Positions 1 to 8,264 of a stretch of 64,000 nucleotides of DNA are shown here, in pieces. The stretch's first letter is position 1. Each line of letters opens with the position of its first letter. The stretch is from contig CAXXXO010000002.1 in the NCBI GenBank assembly GCA_963674625.2, forward strand, positions 124,001 to 188,000, in the 5' to 3' direction. The position numbers were made by a program, and so were the translations under genes. Below the pieces are notes generated by a model. That model had not been told where the DNA came from, made no database searches, and was given only the letters and a program-made list of their open reading frames with translations. This DNA is from JALHFZ01 sp963674625 (lineage in GTDB: Bacteria > Synergistota > Synergistia > Synergistales > Aminobacteriaceae).

Positions 1-76
1 TGCCGCTCATTTCGAACGTACGGTTCTCATCAGGGATGGAGAGCCGGAGATCCTGACTCCATGGACATGCAGCTGA
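1..76 (+). CDS. map: Methionine aminopeptidase, C-terminal end (partial)
   Basis: The reading frame that begins at base 2 encodes AAHFERTVLIRDGEPEILT and a few more residues before a TGA at 74-76. This matches the usual C-terminus of bacterial type I methionine aminopeptidase (a YAAHFE-T-x-EPEILT pattern). The enzyme removes the initiator methionine from new proteins. Its position just before a KOW gene and infA is the standard order at the end of the S10/spc operon. Only about 24 residues lie in the window, so catalytic residues cannot be checked. The end overlaps the start of the next gene by 16 bases. Confidence 0.8.
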   Translation, partial: AAHFERTVLIRDGEPEILTPWTCS

Positions 77-378
77 ATGATTCTTTCGACAGCAACTTGC
101 GGACAATCGGAAAAATTGTCATATCCCGAAAAGGTAAAGATGCCGGAAGATGGTATGTGATCGTCGGGATTTCAGAGGATGGCCGAAGGGTCTCTCTTGC
201 GGACGGAAAAAAGTTCACCGTCCTCAGGCCCAAGGCAAAAAACACGATCCACCTTCAGACTACGGGATGGTCATTTGACGAATTGACGCAGGGCATTCTG
301 ACGGAAAAAAAAATGGATGCAGGAAGATTTCAGGCTCTTCTCGCGGCCCGCGATCGAAATGAACAGCAGGAAGGGTGA
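61..378 (+). CDS. KOW-domain RNA-binding protein (L14e-like)
   Basis: The predicted protein has 105 residues. Residues about 14-55 (IGKIVISRKGKDAGRWYVIVG) form a KOW motif like that of the small L14E/L27E-type proteins often encoded between map and infA in Firmicutes and Synergistota. It is probably an RNA- or ribosome-associated protein; its exact role is not established. The ATG at 61 is preferred because a GGAG lies 11 bases upstream; ATG 67 is also possible. The gene overlaps the map stop and is followed 9 bases later by infA, so it is co-transcribed with the ribosomal genes. Confidence 0.75.
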   Translation: MDMQLNDSFDSNLRTIGKIVISRKGKDAGRWYVIVGISEDGRRVSLADGKKFTVLRPKAKNTIHLQTTGWSFDELTQGILTEKKMDAGRFQALLAARDRNEQQEG

Positions 379-387
379 AGAAACCGT

Positions 388-609
388 ATGGCGAATAAAG
401 ACGAAGTGGTAGAAGTGCGGGGAAAAGTGATTGAGCCCCTCCCAAACGCAATGTTCAAGGTGGAGCTCGACAACGGCCATAGAGTTCTCGCTCACGTATC
501 CGGGAAAATGCGCCTTCACTTCATCCGCATACTTCCGGGGGATAAGGTCCTTGTTGAAATTTCACCCTATGACCTTGCCCGCGGCCGGATTATCTACAGG
601 TATAAATAA
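388..609 (+). CDS. infA: Translation initiation factor IF-1
   Basis: The 73-residue protein is the normal length for IF-1 and is one S1-type OB fold: [20 protein letters not shown], then [13 protein letters not shown] and [22 protein letters not shown]-1 binds the A site of the 30S subunit and works with IF-2 and IF-3 in initiation. It follows the KOW gene by 9 bases and precedes rpmJ, the usual order. The C-terminus (GRIIYRYK) is typical. Confidence 0.97.
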   Translation: MANKDEVVEVRGKVIEPLPNAMFKVELDNGHRVLAHVSGKMRLHFIRILPGDKVLVEISPYDLARGRIIYRYK

Positions 610-750
610 CGGCAAAAGCAAAAGGGAAGCCCGCCGAAATGTTTCTTTTGCGGGAGATCTCCTGTATAATAAAACGCTTGAAGCGAAAACGGTATTGACA
701 GAAGCCCATGGCTGCTGTTTTCAGTTCTTGATCAGAGGAGCGTGAAAGGC
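610..750 (+). promoter_or_regulatory. infA-rpmJ spacer with a possible internal promoter
   Basis: This 141-base gap is long for the operon. It contains a perfect TATAAT at 665-670, but the -35 position (642-647, TTTCTT) is poor. A TTGACA at 695-700 has no good -10 behind it. CCCGC and GCGGG around 630-653 could form a weak stem. An internal promoter for rpmJ-rplQ is possible but unproven. Confidence 0.3.
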
Positions 751-876
751 ATGAAAGTGAGACCGTCGGTAAAACCGATGTGCGAGTTCTGCCGGGTTAT
801 CCGGCGCAAGGGTGTCGTTCGGATTATCTGCAGCAGAAATCCGCGGCATAAACAGAGACAGGGAGCAAGGAGGTAA
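751..876 (+). CDS. rpmJ: 50S ribosomal protein L36
   Basis: A 41-residue basic protein starting [14 protein letters not shown] and ending KQRQGARR. It keeps the L36 zinc ribbon: Cys11, Cys14, Cys27 and His33 (C-x2-C-x12-C-x5-H). It is a small 50S subunit protein in the usual place between infA and rpsM. The last codons, AGG AGG TAA, also form part of the Shine-Dalgarno sequence (AAGGAGG) for rpsM, so the two genes are tightly coupled. It is a zinc-containing (C+) form. Confidence 0.95.
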   Translation: MKVRPSVKPMCEFCRVIRRKGVVRIICSRNPRHKQRQGARR

Positions 877-884
877 GGCAGGGA

Positions 885-1262
885 ATGGCCCGAATCGCCG
901 GAGTTGACATCCCCCGCGAAAAGCGAGTGGAAATAGCGCTGACCTATATTTTTGGAATTGGTCTTCCGACCTCTCATAAAATTCTTGCCGTCACCGGGGT
1001 GAATCCCGATACCAGGGTGAAGGACCTCACCGACGAGGAGACCCAGAAACTCCGCCGGGAGATCGAGGATAGCTACAAGGTGGAAGGCGACCTGAGAAGA
1101 GAAGTCTCCATGAGCATTAAACGGCTTATGGATATCGGCTGCTACCGCGGCCAGAGACATAAGCTCGGACTTCCCGTCCGGGGGCAGAAGACGAAAACGA
1201 ACGCCCGCACCAGAAAAGGCCCCCGCCGCACTGTGGCAGGCAAGAAGATGGCTACGAAGTAG
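885..1262 (+). CDS. rpsM: 30S ribosomal protein S13
   Basis: A 125-residue protein beginning [26 protein letters not shown], the hallmark start of S13, with the basic tail [21 protein letters not shown] that contacts tRNA and 16S rRNA at the head of the small subunit. Length is normal. AAGGAGG at 868-874, inside the end of rpmJ, is its ribosome binding site. It is part of the alpha operon, followed by rpsK. Confidence 0.98.
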   Translation: MARIAGVDIPREKRVEIALTYIFGIGLPTSHKILAVTGVNPDTRVKDLTDEETQKLRREIEDSYKVEGDLRREVSMSIKRLMDIGCYRGQRHKLGLPVRGQKTKTNARTRKGPRRTVAGKKMATK

Positions 1263-1298
1263 CCTTCACTGAAAAGTTAAACGAGGAGGCTGGAATAA

Positions 1299-1691
1299 GT
1301 GGCCAAGCGTACGGTTCGCAGAGGAAAAAAGAAGGAAAGAAAGAATATAAGCTATGGAGTAGCCCATATCTATTCCACGTTCAACAACACCATCGTGTCC
1401 GTGAGCGACAAGGGCGGCAATGTTCTCGCCTGGGCTTCCGGCGGCAATGTGGGTTTCAAGGGGACCCGGAAATCAACCCCCTTCGCCGCCCAGATCGCCG
1501 CCTCTCAGGTGGCCAAGATGGTCCAGGAGCACGGCGTGCAGGAGATCGACGTGGTGGTGAAAGGCCCCGGTCCGGGAAGAGAATCGGCAATCCGCTCTCT
1601 TCAGGCTGCAGGGCTGCAGGTGAACATGATCAAAGACTCCACCCCCATACCCCATAACGGATGCCGCCCTCCAAAGCGGCGCAGAGTGTAG
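1299..1691 (+). CDS. rpsK: 30S ribosomal protein S11
   Basis: A 130-residue protein with the S11 core: [46 protein letters not shown] and the C-terminal [15 protein letters not shown]. It binds 16S rRNA in the platform of the 30S subunit. The start codon is GTG, preceded by GAGGAGG at 1283-1289. It lies between rpsM and rpsD as expected. Confidence 0.98.
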   Translation: MAKRTVRRGKKKERKNISYGVAHIYSTFNNTIVSVSDKGGNVLAWASGGNVGFKGTRKSTPFAAQIAASQVAKMVQEHGVQEIDVVVKGPGPGRESAIRSLQAAGLQVNMIKDSTPIPHNGCRPPKRRRV

Positions 1692-1724
1692 TTTCAAGGT
1701 ATTCAAGGAGGGAAAACATTTCAT

Positions 1725-2363
1725 ATGAGCAGATATATAGGACCTTCGTGCCGGCAGTGCAGAGCGGAGGGGTTGAAGCTCTTCCTCAAGGCCGACCGCT
1801 GCTATTCGGCAAAATGTGCTATCGCGAAGAGCGAAGCGGCCGCTAAAAACACCCGGGTCAAAAAAGGCCGGCCCAGGAACAAGATCAGCGAATACGGCAT
1901 ACGCCTGCGGGAGAAGCAGAAGCTCCGCCGGTTTTACGGCATGAACGAAAAGCAGTTTCATCGCATCTATGAGATCGCCAACAAGCTCCAGGGCCAGACG
2001 GGACACAACTTCCTTCAGCTTCTTGAGCGGAGAATAGACAATGTGGTCTATCGCCTCGGTCTCGCCGGCAGCAGAAAGCAGGCAAGGCAGCTCGTTCTTC
2101 ACGGGCATTTCGTCGTGAACGGGAAACGGGTGGATATCCCCAGCTTCCTTGTAAATCCGGGGGACGTCGTCGCGGCCACGGAAAAGAGCCGCACCATGGC
2201 ACTGATCAAGGAACACGCAGAAGTTGCCGCAGCCCGGACCACTCCCCAGTGGCTCGAGGTGAATGCCGAAAAATTCGAAGGAAAGGTTCTCTCGCTCCCC
2301 GCGCGCGACCAGATTGACGCGCCCGTGACGGAACAGCTCGTTGTCGAGTTCTATGCCAGATAA
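1725..2363 (+). CDS. rpsD: 30S ribosomal protein S4 (zinc-binding form)
   Basis: A 212-residue protein starting MSRYIGPSCRQCRAEG. Cys9, Cys12, Cys26 and Cys31 form the C-x2-C-x13-C-x4-C zinc site of the C+ form of S4. The S4 RNA-binding domain follows (RRIDNVVYRLGLAGSRKQAR, then HGHFVVNGKRVDIPS). S4 is a primary 16S rRNA binder and nucleates 30S assembly. In many bacteria S4 represses this operon by binding its mRNA; no such site was identified here. It lies 11 bases before rpoA. Confidence 0.98.
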   Translation: MSRYIGPSCRQCRAEGLKLFLKADRCYSAKCAIAKSEAAAKNTRVKKGRPRNKISEYGIRLREKQKLRRFYGMNEKQFHRIYEIANKLQGQTGHNFLQLLERRIDNVVYRLGLAGSRKQARQLVLHGHFVVNGKRVDIPSFLVNPGDVVAATEKSRTMALIKEHAEVAAARTTPQWLEVNAEKFEGKVLSLPARDQIDAPVTEQLVVEFYAR

Positions 2364-2374
2364 TGGCGTGAAAG

Positions 2375-3406
2375 GTGTTGGAAGCCTTGGAACATATACG
2401 GCCTGAAATCCGGATAGAGGAAAGCGGACCCACCTATGCGAAGGTAGTTATCGAGCCTCTCGACCGGGGGTATGGAGCCACCCTCGGAAATTCGCTCCGA
2501 AGGGTTCTTCTCTCCTCGATCAGCGGCGCAGCCATCACTTCAATCCGAATCGACGGCGTGCTTCATGAATTCAGCACCATCCCCGGAGTTCGGGAGGACG
2601 TCATCGAAATCCTTCTGAACCTCAAGCATATCCCCGTCCGCTCCTTCAGCGGTGAAGTGCGGGTGCTTCGCCTCGAGGCGGAGGGAGGCGGTCTCGTCAC
2701 TGCCGGGGACATCCAGGGGGACAGTGAAGTTGAATTCGTGGATCTCGAAGCCCCCATCTGCACCATGGAGGAAGGGGCCCGCCTTTCCATGGATATCTAT
2801 GTCGAACAGGGAACGGGCTACGCCTCAATTGAAAGAACCCGTCCGGCCTATCTCCCCGTGGACGCCCTCATGGTGGACGCGATATTTTCGCCCGTTCTGA
2901 AGGTGAACTACGACGTGGAAGCAGCCCGGGTGGGGCAGCGGACGGACTACGAACGCCTTGTCCTCGAGGTCTGGACAAACAAGGTCCATTCCCCCGAGGC
3001 GACGGTCCGCGAAGCTTCCTCCATCCTCAGAAGCTACTACGATAATTTCGTGGAGGACATGGAGAAAATCCATCCTGCGGGCAAGGCTGAAGCGGAGACC
3101 TCCGACGAAGTCCTCTCCGACGATGAGGGAGAAGGGGCCGCCGCAGCAGGAGCCGCTTCGAACAATTTTCTTTCCCGCCCCGTCCGGGATCTGGAGTTGT
3201 CCATCCGCAGCGAAAACTGCCTCCTCAGAGGCGGAATTCATACCATAGGAGATCTTCTGAGCAAAAATCGCGAAGACCTTTTGAAAATACGAAATCTCGG
3301 GAAAATTTCCCTCCGTGAGATCGAAGACAAAATGGAAAAACTCGGCAGTGTTCTCACGACAGAAAAAAGCGAAGATAAGTCAGTGAAGGAGGACGTCAAT
3401 CCATGA
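2375..3406 (+). CDS. rpoA: RNA polymerase subunit alpha
   Basis: A 343-residue protein. The N-terminal dimerisation domain has the typical LDRGYGATLGNSLRRVLLSS (about residues 30-49). The C-terminal domain (about 265-330) has LELSIRSENCLLRGGI and NLGKISLREIEDKM, which contact promoter UP elements and activators. The linker between them (about residues 232-265) is acidic and alanine-rich and longer than usual, and there is an acidic tail after the C-terminal domain. The start is GTG at 2375 (TTG 2378 is possible); its Shine-Dalgarno is weak, which suggests coupling to rpsD. The end overlaps rplQ by 4 bases. Confidence 0.97.
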   Translation: MLEALEHIRPEIRIEESGPTYAKVVIEPLDRGYGATLGNSLRRVLLSSISGAAITSIRIDGVLHEFSTIPGVREDVIEILLNLKHIPVRSFSGEVRVLRLEAEGGGLVTAGDIQGDSEVEFVDLEAPICTMEEGARLSMDIYVEQGTGYASIERTRPAYLPVDALMVDAIFSPVLKVNYDVEAARVGQRTDYERLVLEVWTNKVHSPEATVREASSILRSYYDNFVEDMEKIHPAGKAEAETSDEVLSDDEGEGAAAAGAASNNFLSRPVRDLELSIRSENCLLRGGIHTIGDLLSKNREDLLKIRNLGKISLREIEDKMEKLGSVLTTEKSEDKSVKEDVNP

Positions 3407-3756
3407 GACACCGTATGGACAGCAGGACGCTTGGGAGATATGGCAGCCATCGGATGGCCATGCTCTCGAACATGGCGGCCAGCCTGTTCCTTGAAGAAAG
3501 CGTCAATACGACCGTAACGCGGGCCAAAGAGCTTCGCCGTTTCGCCGAGCGGCTCATCACCCGCGCCAAGGGCGGCAGCATTCACGACCGGCGCATCGTC
3601 CGGTCGAAGATGGCCCATAAAGATGCGGCAATCAAATTGTTTGCCGATATCGCTCCGCGGTACGCCAACCGTCCGGGGGGGTATACCAGAATCATCAAGA
3701 CCGGGTTCCGTCACGGAGACGGTTCCCCCATGGCGGTAATATCGCTGGTCGACTGA
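3403..3756 (+). CDS. rplQ: 50S ribosomal protein L17
   Basis: A 117-residue protein with the L17 signature: LGRYGSHRMAMLSNMAASLF, then TTVTRAKELRRFAERLI and RPGGYTRIIKTGFRHGDGSPMAVI. It is a 50S subunit protein near the exit tunnel. Its ATG overlaps the rpoA stop (ATGA). It ends two bases before ecfA1, so the ribosomal operon and the ECF genes are probably one transcript. Confidence 0.98.
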   Translation: MRHRMDSRTLGRYGSHRMAMLSNMAASLFLEESVNTTVTRAKELRRFAERLITRAKGGSIHDRRIVRSKMAHKDAAIKLFADIAPRYANRPGGYTRIIKTGFRHGDGSPMAVISLVD

Positions 3757-3758
3757 AT

Positions 3759-4607
3759 ATGCTCCGAAAAACGGTGTGCGAACTCCGGGATGTGACCTAC
3801 GTCTATCCCGGAGAGGCGGCCGAGAGTTCACCTCCGGCTCATCCCGCCCTGGACAGGGTCAGCATGTCAGTCGCCGAGGGAGAATGGGTTGCCCTCCTCG
3901 GAAGCAACGGTTCAGGAAAATCGACCCTCGCGAAACATCTGAACGCCCTGCTTCTTCCCACGCAGGGCGATTGTTTTGTCTACGGAATGTCCACGAAGGA
4001 GAGCGGCCATGTCTTCTCCATCCGAAGTTCCGTCGCCATGGTCTTTCAGAACCCGGAAAACCAGATCGTGGGGACCGTTGTGGAGGAGGACGCCGCCTTC
4101 GGTCCTGAAAACCAGGGGATCTCTTCCCTGGAAATCAGGCAGCGGGTGGATCATGCCCTCGACGCCGTCGGCCTGCTGGAAAAACGGAAAAGGCCCGTCT
4201 ATACTCTCTCGGGAGGAGAAAAGCAGCGTCTCGCCGTGGCCGGGGCGCTTGCAATGGAGACACCCTGCCTCGTCCTCGACGAGGCTACGGCCATGCTCGA
4301 CCCCCAGGGGCGGTCCGATCTTCTGGGCGTTCTCGCGGCGCTTCATGAAAAGGGGAAGACGATCATCTCCATAACCCACCGCCTCGAGGAAATCATTCCC
4401 TGCGACCGGGCAGTAGTCCTGAAAAGCGGAGGAGTCGCCTGGGAGGGGAATATCCATGACCTCTTCCTGTGCAGTTCCTCCTTCAGAGCCTGGGGGCTCG
4501 ACATCCCCCCCCTCGTCTCCCTCTGGGCAGACCTCCGGACCAGGAGCGATATGGAAATGCCCTTTCTTCCCTCACTTCATGAAATGGCGGAAGCCCTATG
4601 TCCATAG
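3759..4607 (+). CDS. ecfA1: ECF transporter ATPase EcfA1
   Basis: A 282-residue ABC ATPase. Walker A is GSNGSGKST (about residues 46-54), the Q-loop lies in VFQNPENQIVG, which is typical of ECF ATPases, the signature is LSGGEKQR and Walker B is CLVLDEATAMLD, followed by the switch His in ISITHRLEE. EcfA1 and EcfA2 form the ATPase pair that, with EcfT, powers vitamin or metal uptake by exchangeable S components. No S component is encoded here, so this is a group II (shared) ECF module. The order rplQ-ecfA1-ecfA2-ecfT-truA is conserved in Firmicutes. It overlaps ecfA2 by 10 bases. Confidence 0.93.
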   Translation: MLRKTVCELRDVTYVYPGEAAESSPPAHPALDRVSMSVAEGEWVALLGSNGSGKSTLAKHLNALLLPTQGDCFVYGMSTKESGHVFSIRSSVAMVFQNPENQIVGTVVEEDAAFGPENQGISSLEIRQRVDHALDAVGLLEKRKRPVYTLSGGEKQRLAVAGALAMETPCLVLDEATAMLDPQGRSDLLGVLAALHEKGKTIISITHRLEEIIPCDRAVVLKSGGVAWEGNIHDLFLCSSSFRAWGLDIPPLVSLWADLRTRSDMEMPFLPSLHEMAEALCP

Positions 4608-5437
4608 TGGTCGACGGTCTTTTTCACACCTATCATCCGGGAACCCCCCTGGAAACCCGTGCCCTTGAGGATGTCTCCCTCGAAATCGCACCGGGCCGCT
4701 GGATCTCCGTCGCCGGCCATACGGGAAGCGGAAAGTCCACCCTTGCCCAGCATCTGAACGGTCTTCTATACCCCCAGAGAGGTACTGTGACTGTGGACGG
4801 TATGGCGGTCCGTGAGAAAAGCCCCCAACTTCGGGAGATCAGGCGGAAAGTGGGGCTCGTATTTCAATACCCGGAACAGCAGCTCTTCGCGGAGACGGTT
4901 TTCGAGGAGATTGCCTTCGCGCCCCGCAACTGGGGCGCCGACGAGAAAGATATCCCCTCCCGGGTCTCTTCCGCCCTCTCCCTCGTGGGACTTGACGAAG
5001 GCTATCTGGCCAGAAGTCCCTTCCATCTTTCGGGAGGAGAAAAACGGAAGATCGCCATTGCCTCGGTCCTCTCGGCGGCTCCAGGATATCTCGTTCTCGA
5101 TGAGCCCACCGCCGGACTCGATTCCTTCTCGCGGAAGGAACTCGTGCTTCTTTTGAAACGGCTTCAGCATGAGGGCATTGGTATCCTCATGGTGACCCAC
5201 GACCTCGATATAGCCCTGCAATCGAGCGATTCAATCCTCATCCTCGAGAAAGGCCGAAGGGTTCTGTCAGCCCCTCCCCCGGAGGTCATAGATTTTCTTC
5301 AGTCCCATCCCCTGCCGGGCCTTTTCCTTCCGGATATTCCCGCCCTCTCCGCCGAGCTGCGCACCTGCGGCAGAGACGTTCCTCTCACCTGGGACTGGAA
5401 AATCCTGAAAAAAGCGATCACGGGAGACGAGAGATGA
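4598..5437 (+). CDS. ecfA2: ECF transporter ATPase EcfA2
   Basis: A 279-residue ABC ATPase with Walker A GHTGSGKST, Q-loop VFQYPEQQLFAETV (the EcfA2-type pattern), signature LSGGEKRK, Walker B YLVLDEPTAGLD and switch region MVTHDLD. It is the partner of EcfA1. The ATG at 4598 lies inside the end of ecfA1, and the 3' end overlaps ecfT by 4 bases, so the three subunits are translationally coupled. Confidence 0.93.
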   Translation: MSIVVDGLFHTYHPGTPLETRALEDVSLEIAPGRWISVAGHTGSGKSTLAQHLNGLLYPQRGTVTVDGMAVREKSPQLREIRRKVGLVFQYPEQQLFAETVFEEIAFAPRNWGADEKDIPSRVSSALSLVGLDEGYLARSPFHLSGGEKRKIAIASVLSAAPGYLVLDEPTAGLDSFSRKELVLLLKRLQHEGIGILMVTHDLDIALQSSDSILILEKGRRVLSAPPPEVIDFLQSHPLPGLFLPDIPALSAELRTCGRDVPLTWDWKILKKAITGDER

Positions 5438-6246
5438 AGTTTCTGAACCATCTCACCTTCGGTCAGTATATCCCGGCCGAGTCGCCCGTTCACAGCCTTG
5501 ACCCAAGAGCGAAAATCCTGTCTGTCCTCGTGCTGCTGACGGGCATCTTCCTCGTCCGCCATCCCTCGGCCTTCCTTGCCTGGGGAGTGCTTCTCGCCGG
5601 GCTGACGGCCCTTTCCCGCCTGCCCTTCACCATGGTCCTCCGTTCGGCCAAACCTGTCCTTATTCTAGTTATTTTCACATCCCTCATCCATGTCTTTTTC
5701 ACGGAAGGCAGTCCTCTTCTCGATCTTCGAATCGTGGTGGTCACCCGGGAGGGAGTCATCATGGCAATCTACATGGGACTTAGGCTCCTCTTCCTCGTCC
5801 TTTTCGCCTCCTTTCTCACCCTGACGACAAAGCCCATGGAACTCTCGGACGGGCTCGAACGACTCTTTTCACCCCTCGTCCCTCTCGGTTTTCCGGCCCA
5901 TGAACTGGCCATGATGATGACCATTGCCCTCCGGTTCATCCCCACCCTCCTTGACGAGACGGACCGCATCCTCAAGGCCCAGCTTGCCCGGGGAGCCTCC
6001 TTCGACAGGGGAGGGATCTGGAAGCGCCTCAAGGCCTTTCTTCCCGTGCTCATTCCCCTGTTCGTTATCGTCTTCGCCCGGGCCGAGGATCTCGCCACCG
6101 CCATGGAATCCCGAAATTACCGGGGAGGAGAGGGAAGGACCAGGATGAACCCCCTTCGGTGGAAAAGGGCCGATACGCTGGCCCTCGGGGGGGCTCTTCT
6201 CTTCGTTGCCCTCCTTATCTTCACGGACAGGCGATTTCTGGCATGA
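5434..6246 (+). CDS. ecfT: ECF transporter transmembrane subunit EcfT
   Basis: A 270-residue hydrophobic protein of the CbiQ/EcfT family. It has several membrane segments (for example about residues 28-70, 105-125 and 245-262) and two coupling motifs, LARGASFDRG and AMESRNYRGG, that insert into the ATPases. The opening DPRAKILSVLVLL is characteristic. It links the EcfA1/A2 ATPases to S components. The stop overlaps the truA start (ATGA). Confidence 0.92.
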   Translation: MKFLNHLTFGQYIPAESPVHSLDPRAKILSVLVLLTGIFLVRHPSAFLAWGVLLAGLTALSRLPFTMVLRSAKPVLILVIFTSLIHVFFTEGSPLLDLRIVVVTREGVIMAIYMGLRLLFLVLFASFLTLTTKPMELSDGLERLFSPLVPLGFPAHELAMMMTIALRFIPTLLDETDRILKAQLARGASFDRGGIWKRLKAFLPVLIPLFVIVFARAEDLATAMESRNYRGGEGRTRMNPLRWKRADTLALGGALLFVALLIFTDRRFLA

Positions 6247-6995
6247 AGTACGCTGCGCGTGTCAGCTACGCGGGAACTGCCTATTCGGGATGGCAGAGGC
6301 AGGCTCAGGGGCTTGGAGTTCAGCAGAGGGTGGAGGAGAGCCTGGAAGCCCTGGCCGGCCGCAGAATTCACGCTGCCGCGGCAGGCCGCACGGACGCGGG
6401 GGTCCACGCCAGGGGACAGATCATCTCCTTCGAACTCGAGAAGGAATGGAAGCCCGACAGGCTGCTGCTCGCCCTGAATTTTCATCTCCCCCCGGACATC
6501 AGGATCATGAAGACGGCGCGGGTTCCGGAGGATTTCGACGCCCGCCGGTCCGCCCTCTGGCGGGAATACCGCTACGTGGTCTGGCACGGAAACGTTCTTT
6601 CCCCCTTTCTCCTGAACCGGGTATGGTGGGATAAATATACCTGGGATATGACTGAGGTGCGAAAGGCCTGTACACTCTACGAAGGAGCCCACGATTTCCG
6701 GGCTTTCTGCAAAACGGCCGAATGCCCCGCCGATTCCGTTCGGACGATCCTCCGGACCTCTCTGCGAAGGAGAAAGAACATGACGATTTTTACCGTGCGG
6801 GGAGAATCCTTCCTCACCAACATGGTGCGGATAATGATCGGCAATCTTCATGCCGTGGGGCGCGGGAAAGCCGGCGCAGGGGACATCTCCCGGCTTCTCT
6901 CGGGGCAGGGCCGGGAAAATTCCTTCGTCACGGCGCCCCCTGACGGCCTCTATTTCTGGAAAGCGGGGTACGAAGATATTTATCCTCCTCTATGA
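6243..6995 (+). CDS. truA: tRNA pseudouridine synthase A
   Basis: A 250-residue protein that makes pseudouridine at tRNA positions 38-40. The catalytic aspartate is in GRTDAGVHARGQ (about residues 49-60). Other TruA blocks are YAGTAYSGWQRQ near the N-terminus and FLTNMVRIMIGNL near the C-terminus. The frame is open upstream to 6159, but ATG 6243 gives the correct family N-terminus (MKYAARVSYAGT) and overlaps the ecfT stop, so the longer start is rejected. It is the last gene of the ribosomal/ECF unit. Confidence 0.95.
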   Translation: MKYAARVSYAGTAYSGWQRQAQGLGVQQRVEESLEALAGRRIHAAAAGRTDAGVHARGQIISFELEKEWKPDRLLLALNFHLPPDIRIMKTARVPEDFDARRSALWREYRYVVWHGNVLSPFLLNRVWWDKYTWDMTEVRKACTLYEGAHDFRAFCKTAECPADSVRTILRTSLRRRKNMTIFTVRGESFLTNMVRIMIGNLHAVGRGKAGAGDISRLLSGQGRENSFVTAPPDGLYFWKAGYEDIYPPL

Positions 6996-7126
6996 GGGAG
7001 AAGTGCCGGGCGGGGCGGATTTTATAAAACGGGTACCCCATTCGGCTGCAAAAGGGTAGAATAGAACGGAAAAATCCGGGAGTGCCCGGAAGAAGGGTTC
7101 TTCGTCGTCCAAAGGAGGAAGACGTC

Positions 7127-8173
7127 TTGTTCGGATCGGATATCGGAATAGACCTGGGAACGGCAACAGTGCTCATTTACGTAAAAAACAAGGGGGTTGT
7201 CCTGCGGGAGCCCTCCGTTGTGGCGGTAGATCTCGACACGGGAAAAATACTCGCCGTGGGGTACGAGGCGAAAAACATGGTGGGCAGAACGCCCGGGAGC
7301 ATCACGTCAGTCCGTCCTCTCCGGGACGGAGTCATTGCCGACTACACCATGACAGAGGCCATGCTCCATCATTTCATGCGCAGGGTGCAGCGGGGGTGGA
7401 GCCGCTTCTTCCGCAACCGCGTCATGATCTGCGTCCCTTCCGGGGCGACGGACGTTGAGCGGCGGGCAGTACTCGAGGCCGCCATGGAAGTGGGCGCCAA
7501 GGAGGCCTATCTGATCGAGGAACCCATGGCAGCGGCCATCGGGGCAAACCTCAACGTGGAAGAGCCCCGGGGAAAGATGGTGGTGGACATAGGAGGCGGC
7601 ACCACGGACATTGCCGTCATCTCTCTCGGGGGGATCGTGGTCTCCCGGTCGCTGCGGATCGGCGGAGACCGCTTCGACGAGGGGATCATGCGGTACCTCC
7701 GCAAGCAGTACAGCCTGGCCATCGGAGAGCAGACCGCTGAAAATCTCAAAATCATGATCGGCACCTGCCTTCAGGAAGAAGAGGAGAGCGTCATGGTCCT
7801 CAAGGGAAGAGACCTGGTGCAGGGGCTCCCCCGGCAGATCGAGGTGACGAGCTCGAGTGTCTCCATGGCCATCGGTGAGATGGTGCAGGCGCTGATCGAC
7901 GGCGTGAGAAATGTCCTCGAGCTAACGCCGCCCGAACTCTCAGCCGATATTATAGACAGGGGAATCGTACTGACCGGCGGAGGCTCGCTTCTGAGAGGTC
8001 TTCCGGAACTGATAACCCGCCAGACGGGCATTAACTGCTTTACAGCGGACGACCCCATGGAATGCGTCGCTCTGGGAACCGGGAAAGCCCTGGCGGAGAT
8101 CGACAAGCTCCAGGCCCTGGGCAGAAGCGGTATCCTCGTGAACCGGAGAAAGACACGAAAAAGAAAATTTTGA
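7127..8173 (+). CDS. mreB: MreB/Mbl-like cell-shape actin homologue
   Basis: A 348-residue MreB-family ATPase that forms filaments under the membrane and guides cell-wall synthesis. ATP-binding blocks are visible: IGIDLGTATVLIYVKNKGVV (phosphate 1), MVVDIGGGTTDIAVISLGG (phosphate 2) and IVLTGGGSLLRGLPEL (adenosine). The start is TTG 7127, with an excellent AAAGGAGGAA at 7111-7120; the frame is open to 7082, but that adds non-homologous residues. Placement directly before flagellar rod genes recalls mbl-flhO-flhP of Bacillus, so it is perhaps the Mbl-type paralogue. Confidence 0.9.
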   Translation: MFGSDIGIDLGTATVLIYVKNKGVVLREPSVVAVDLDTGKILAVGYEAKNMVGRTPGSITSVRPLRDGVIADYTMTEAMLHHFMRRVQRGWSRFFRNRVMICVPSGATDVERRAVLEAAMEVGAKEAYLIEEPMAAAIGANLNVEEPRGKMVVDIGGGTTDIAVISLGGIVVSRSLRIGGDRFDEGIMRYLRKQYSLAIGEQTAENLKIMIGTCLQEEEESVMVLKGRDLVQGLPRQIEVTSSSVSMAIGEMVQALIDGVRNVLELTPPELSADIIDRGIVLTGGGSLLRGLPELITRQTGINCFTADDPMECVALGTGKALAEIDKLQALGRSGILVNRRKTRKRKF

Positions 8174-8174
8174 T

Positions 8175-8242
8175 CCCCGCCTTTCGGGCGGGGCACTGAA
8201 GGACCGCCTGAGAACATCTCTTTCCTGCGGACACCTTCAGTG
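8175..8242 (+). other. Two adjacent intergenic stem-loops between mreB and flgF
   Basis: CCCCGCC (8175-8181) and GGCGGGG (8187-8193) form a 7-bp hairpin with a 5-base loop. Directly after it, CACTGAAGG (8194-8202) pairs perfectly with CCTTCAGTG (8234-8242), with an inner CCGC/GCGG stem (8204-8207/8227-8230). Neither is followed by a T tract, so these are not classical intrinsic terminators. They may attenuate or process the mreB-flagellar transcript; this is inference. Confidence 0.5.
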
Positions 8243-8264
8243 AAATCGCCAGGGAGGAAAGGGC

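Noticed and set aside
6159..6242. Longer N-terminus for truA
   Set aside because: The extra 28 residues are a shadow of ecfT and not part of the TruA family.
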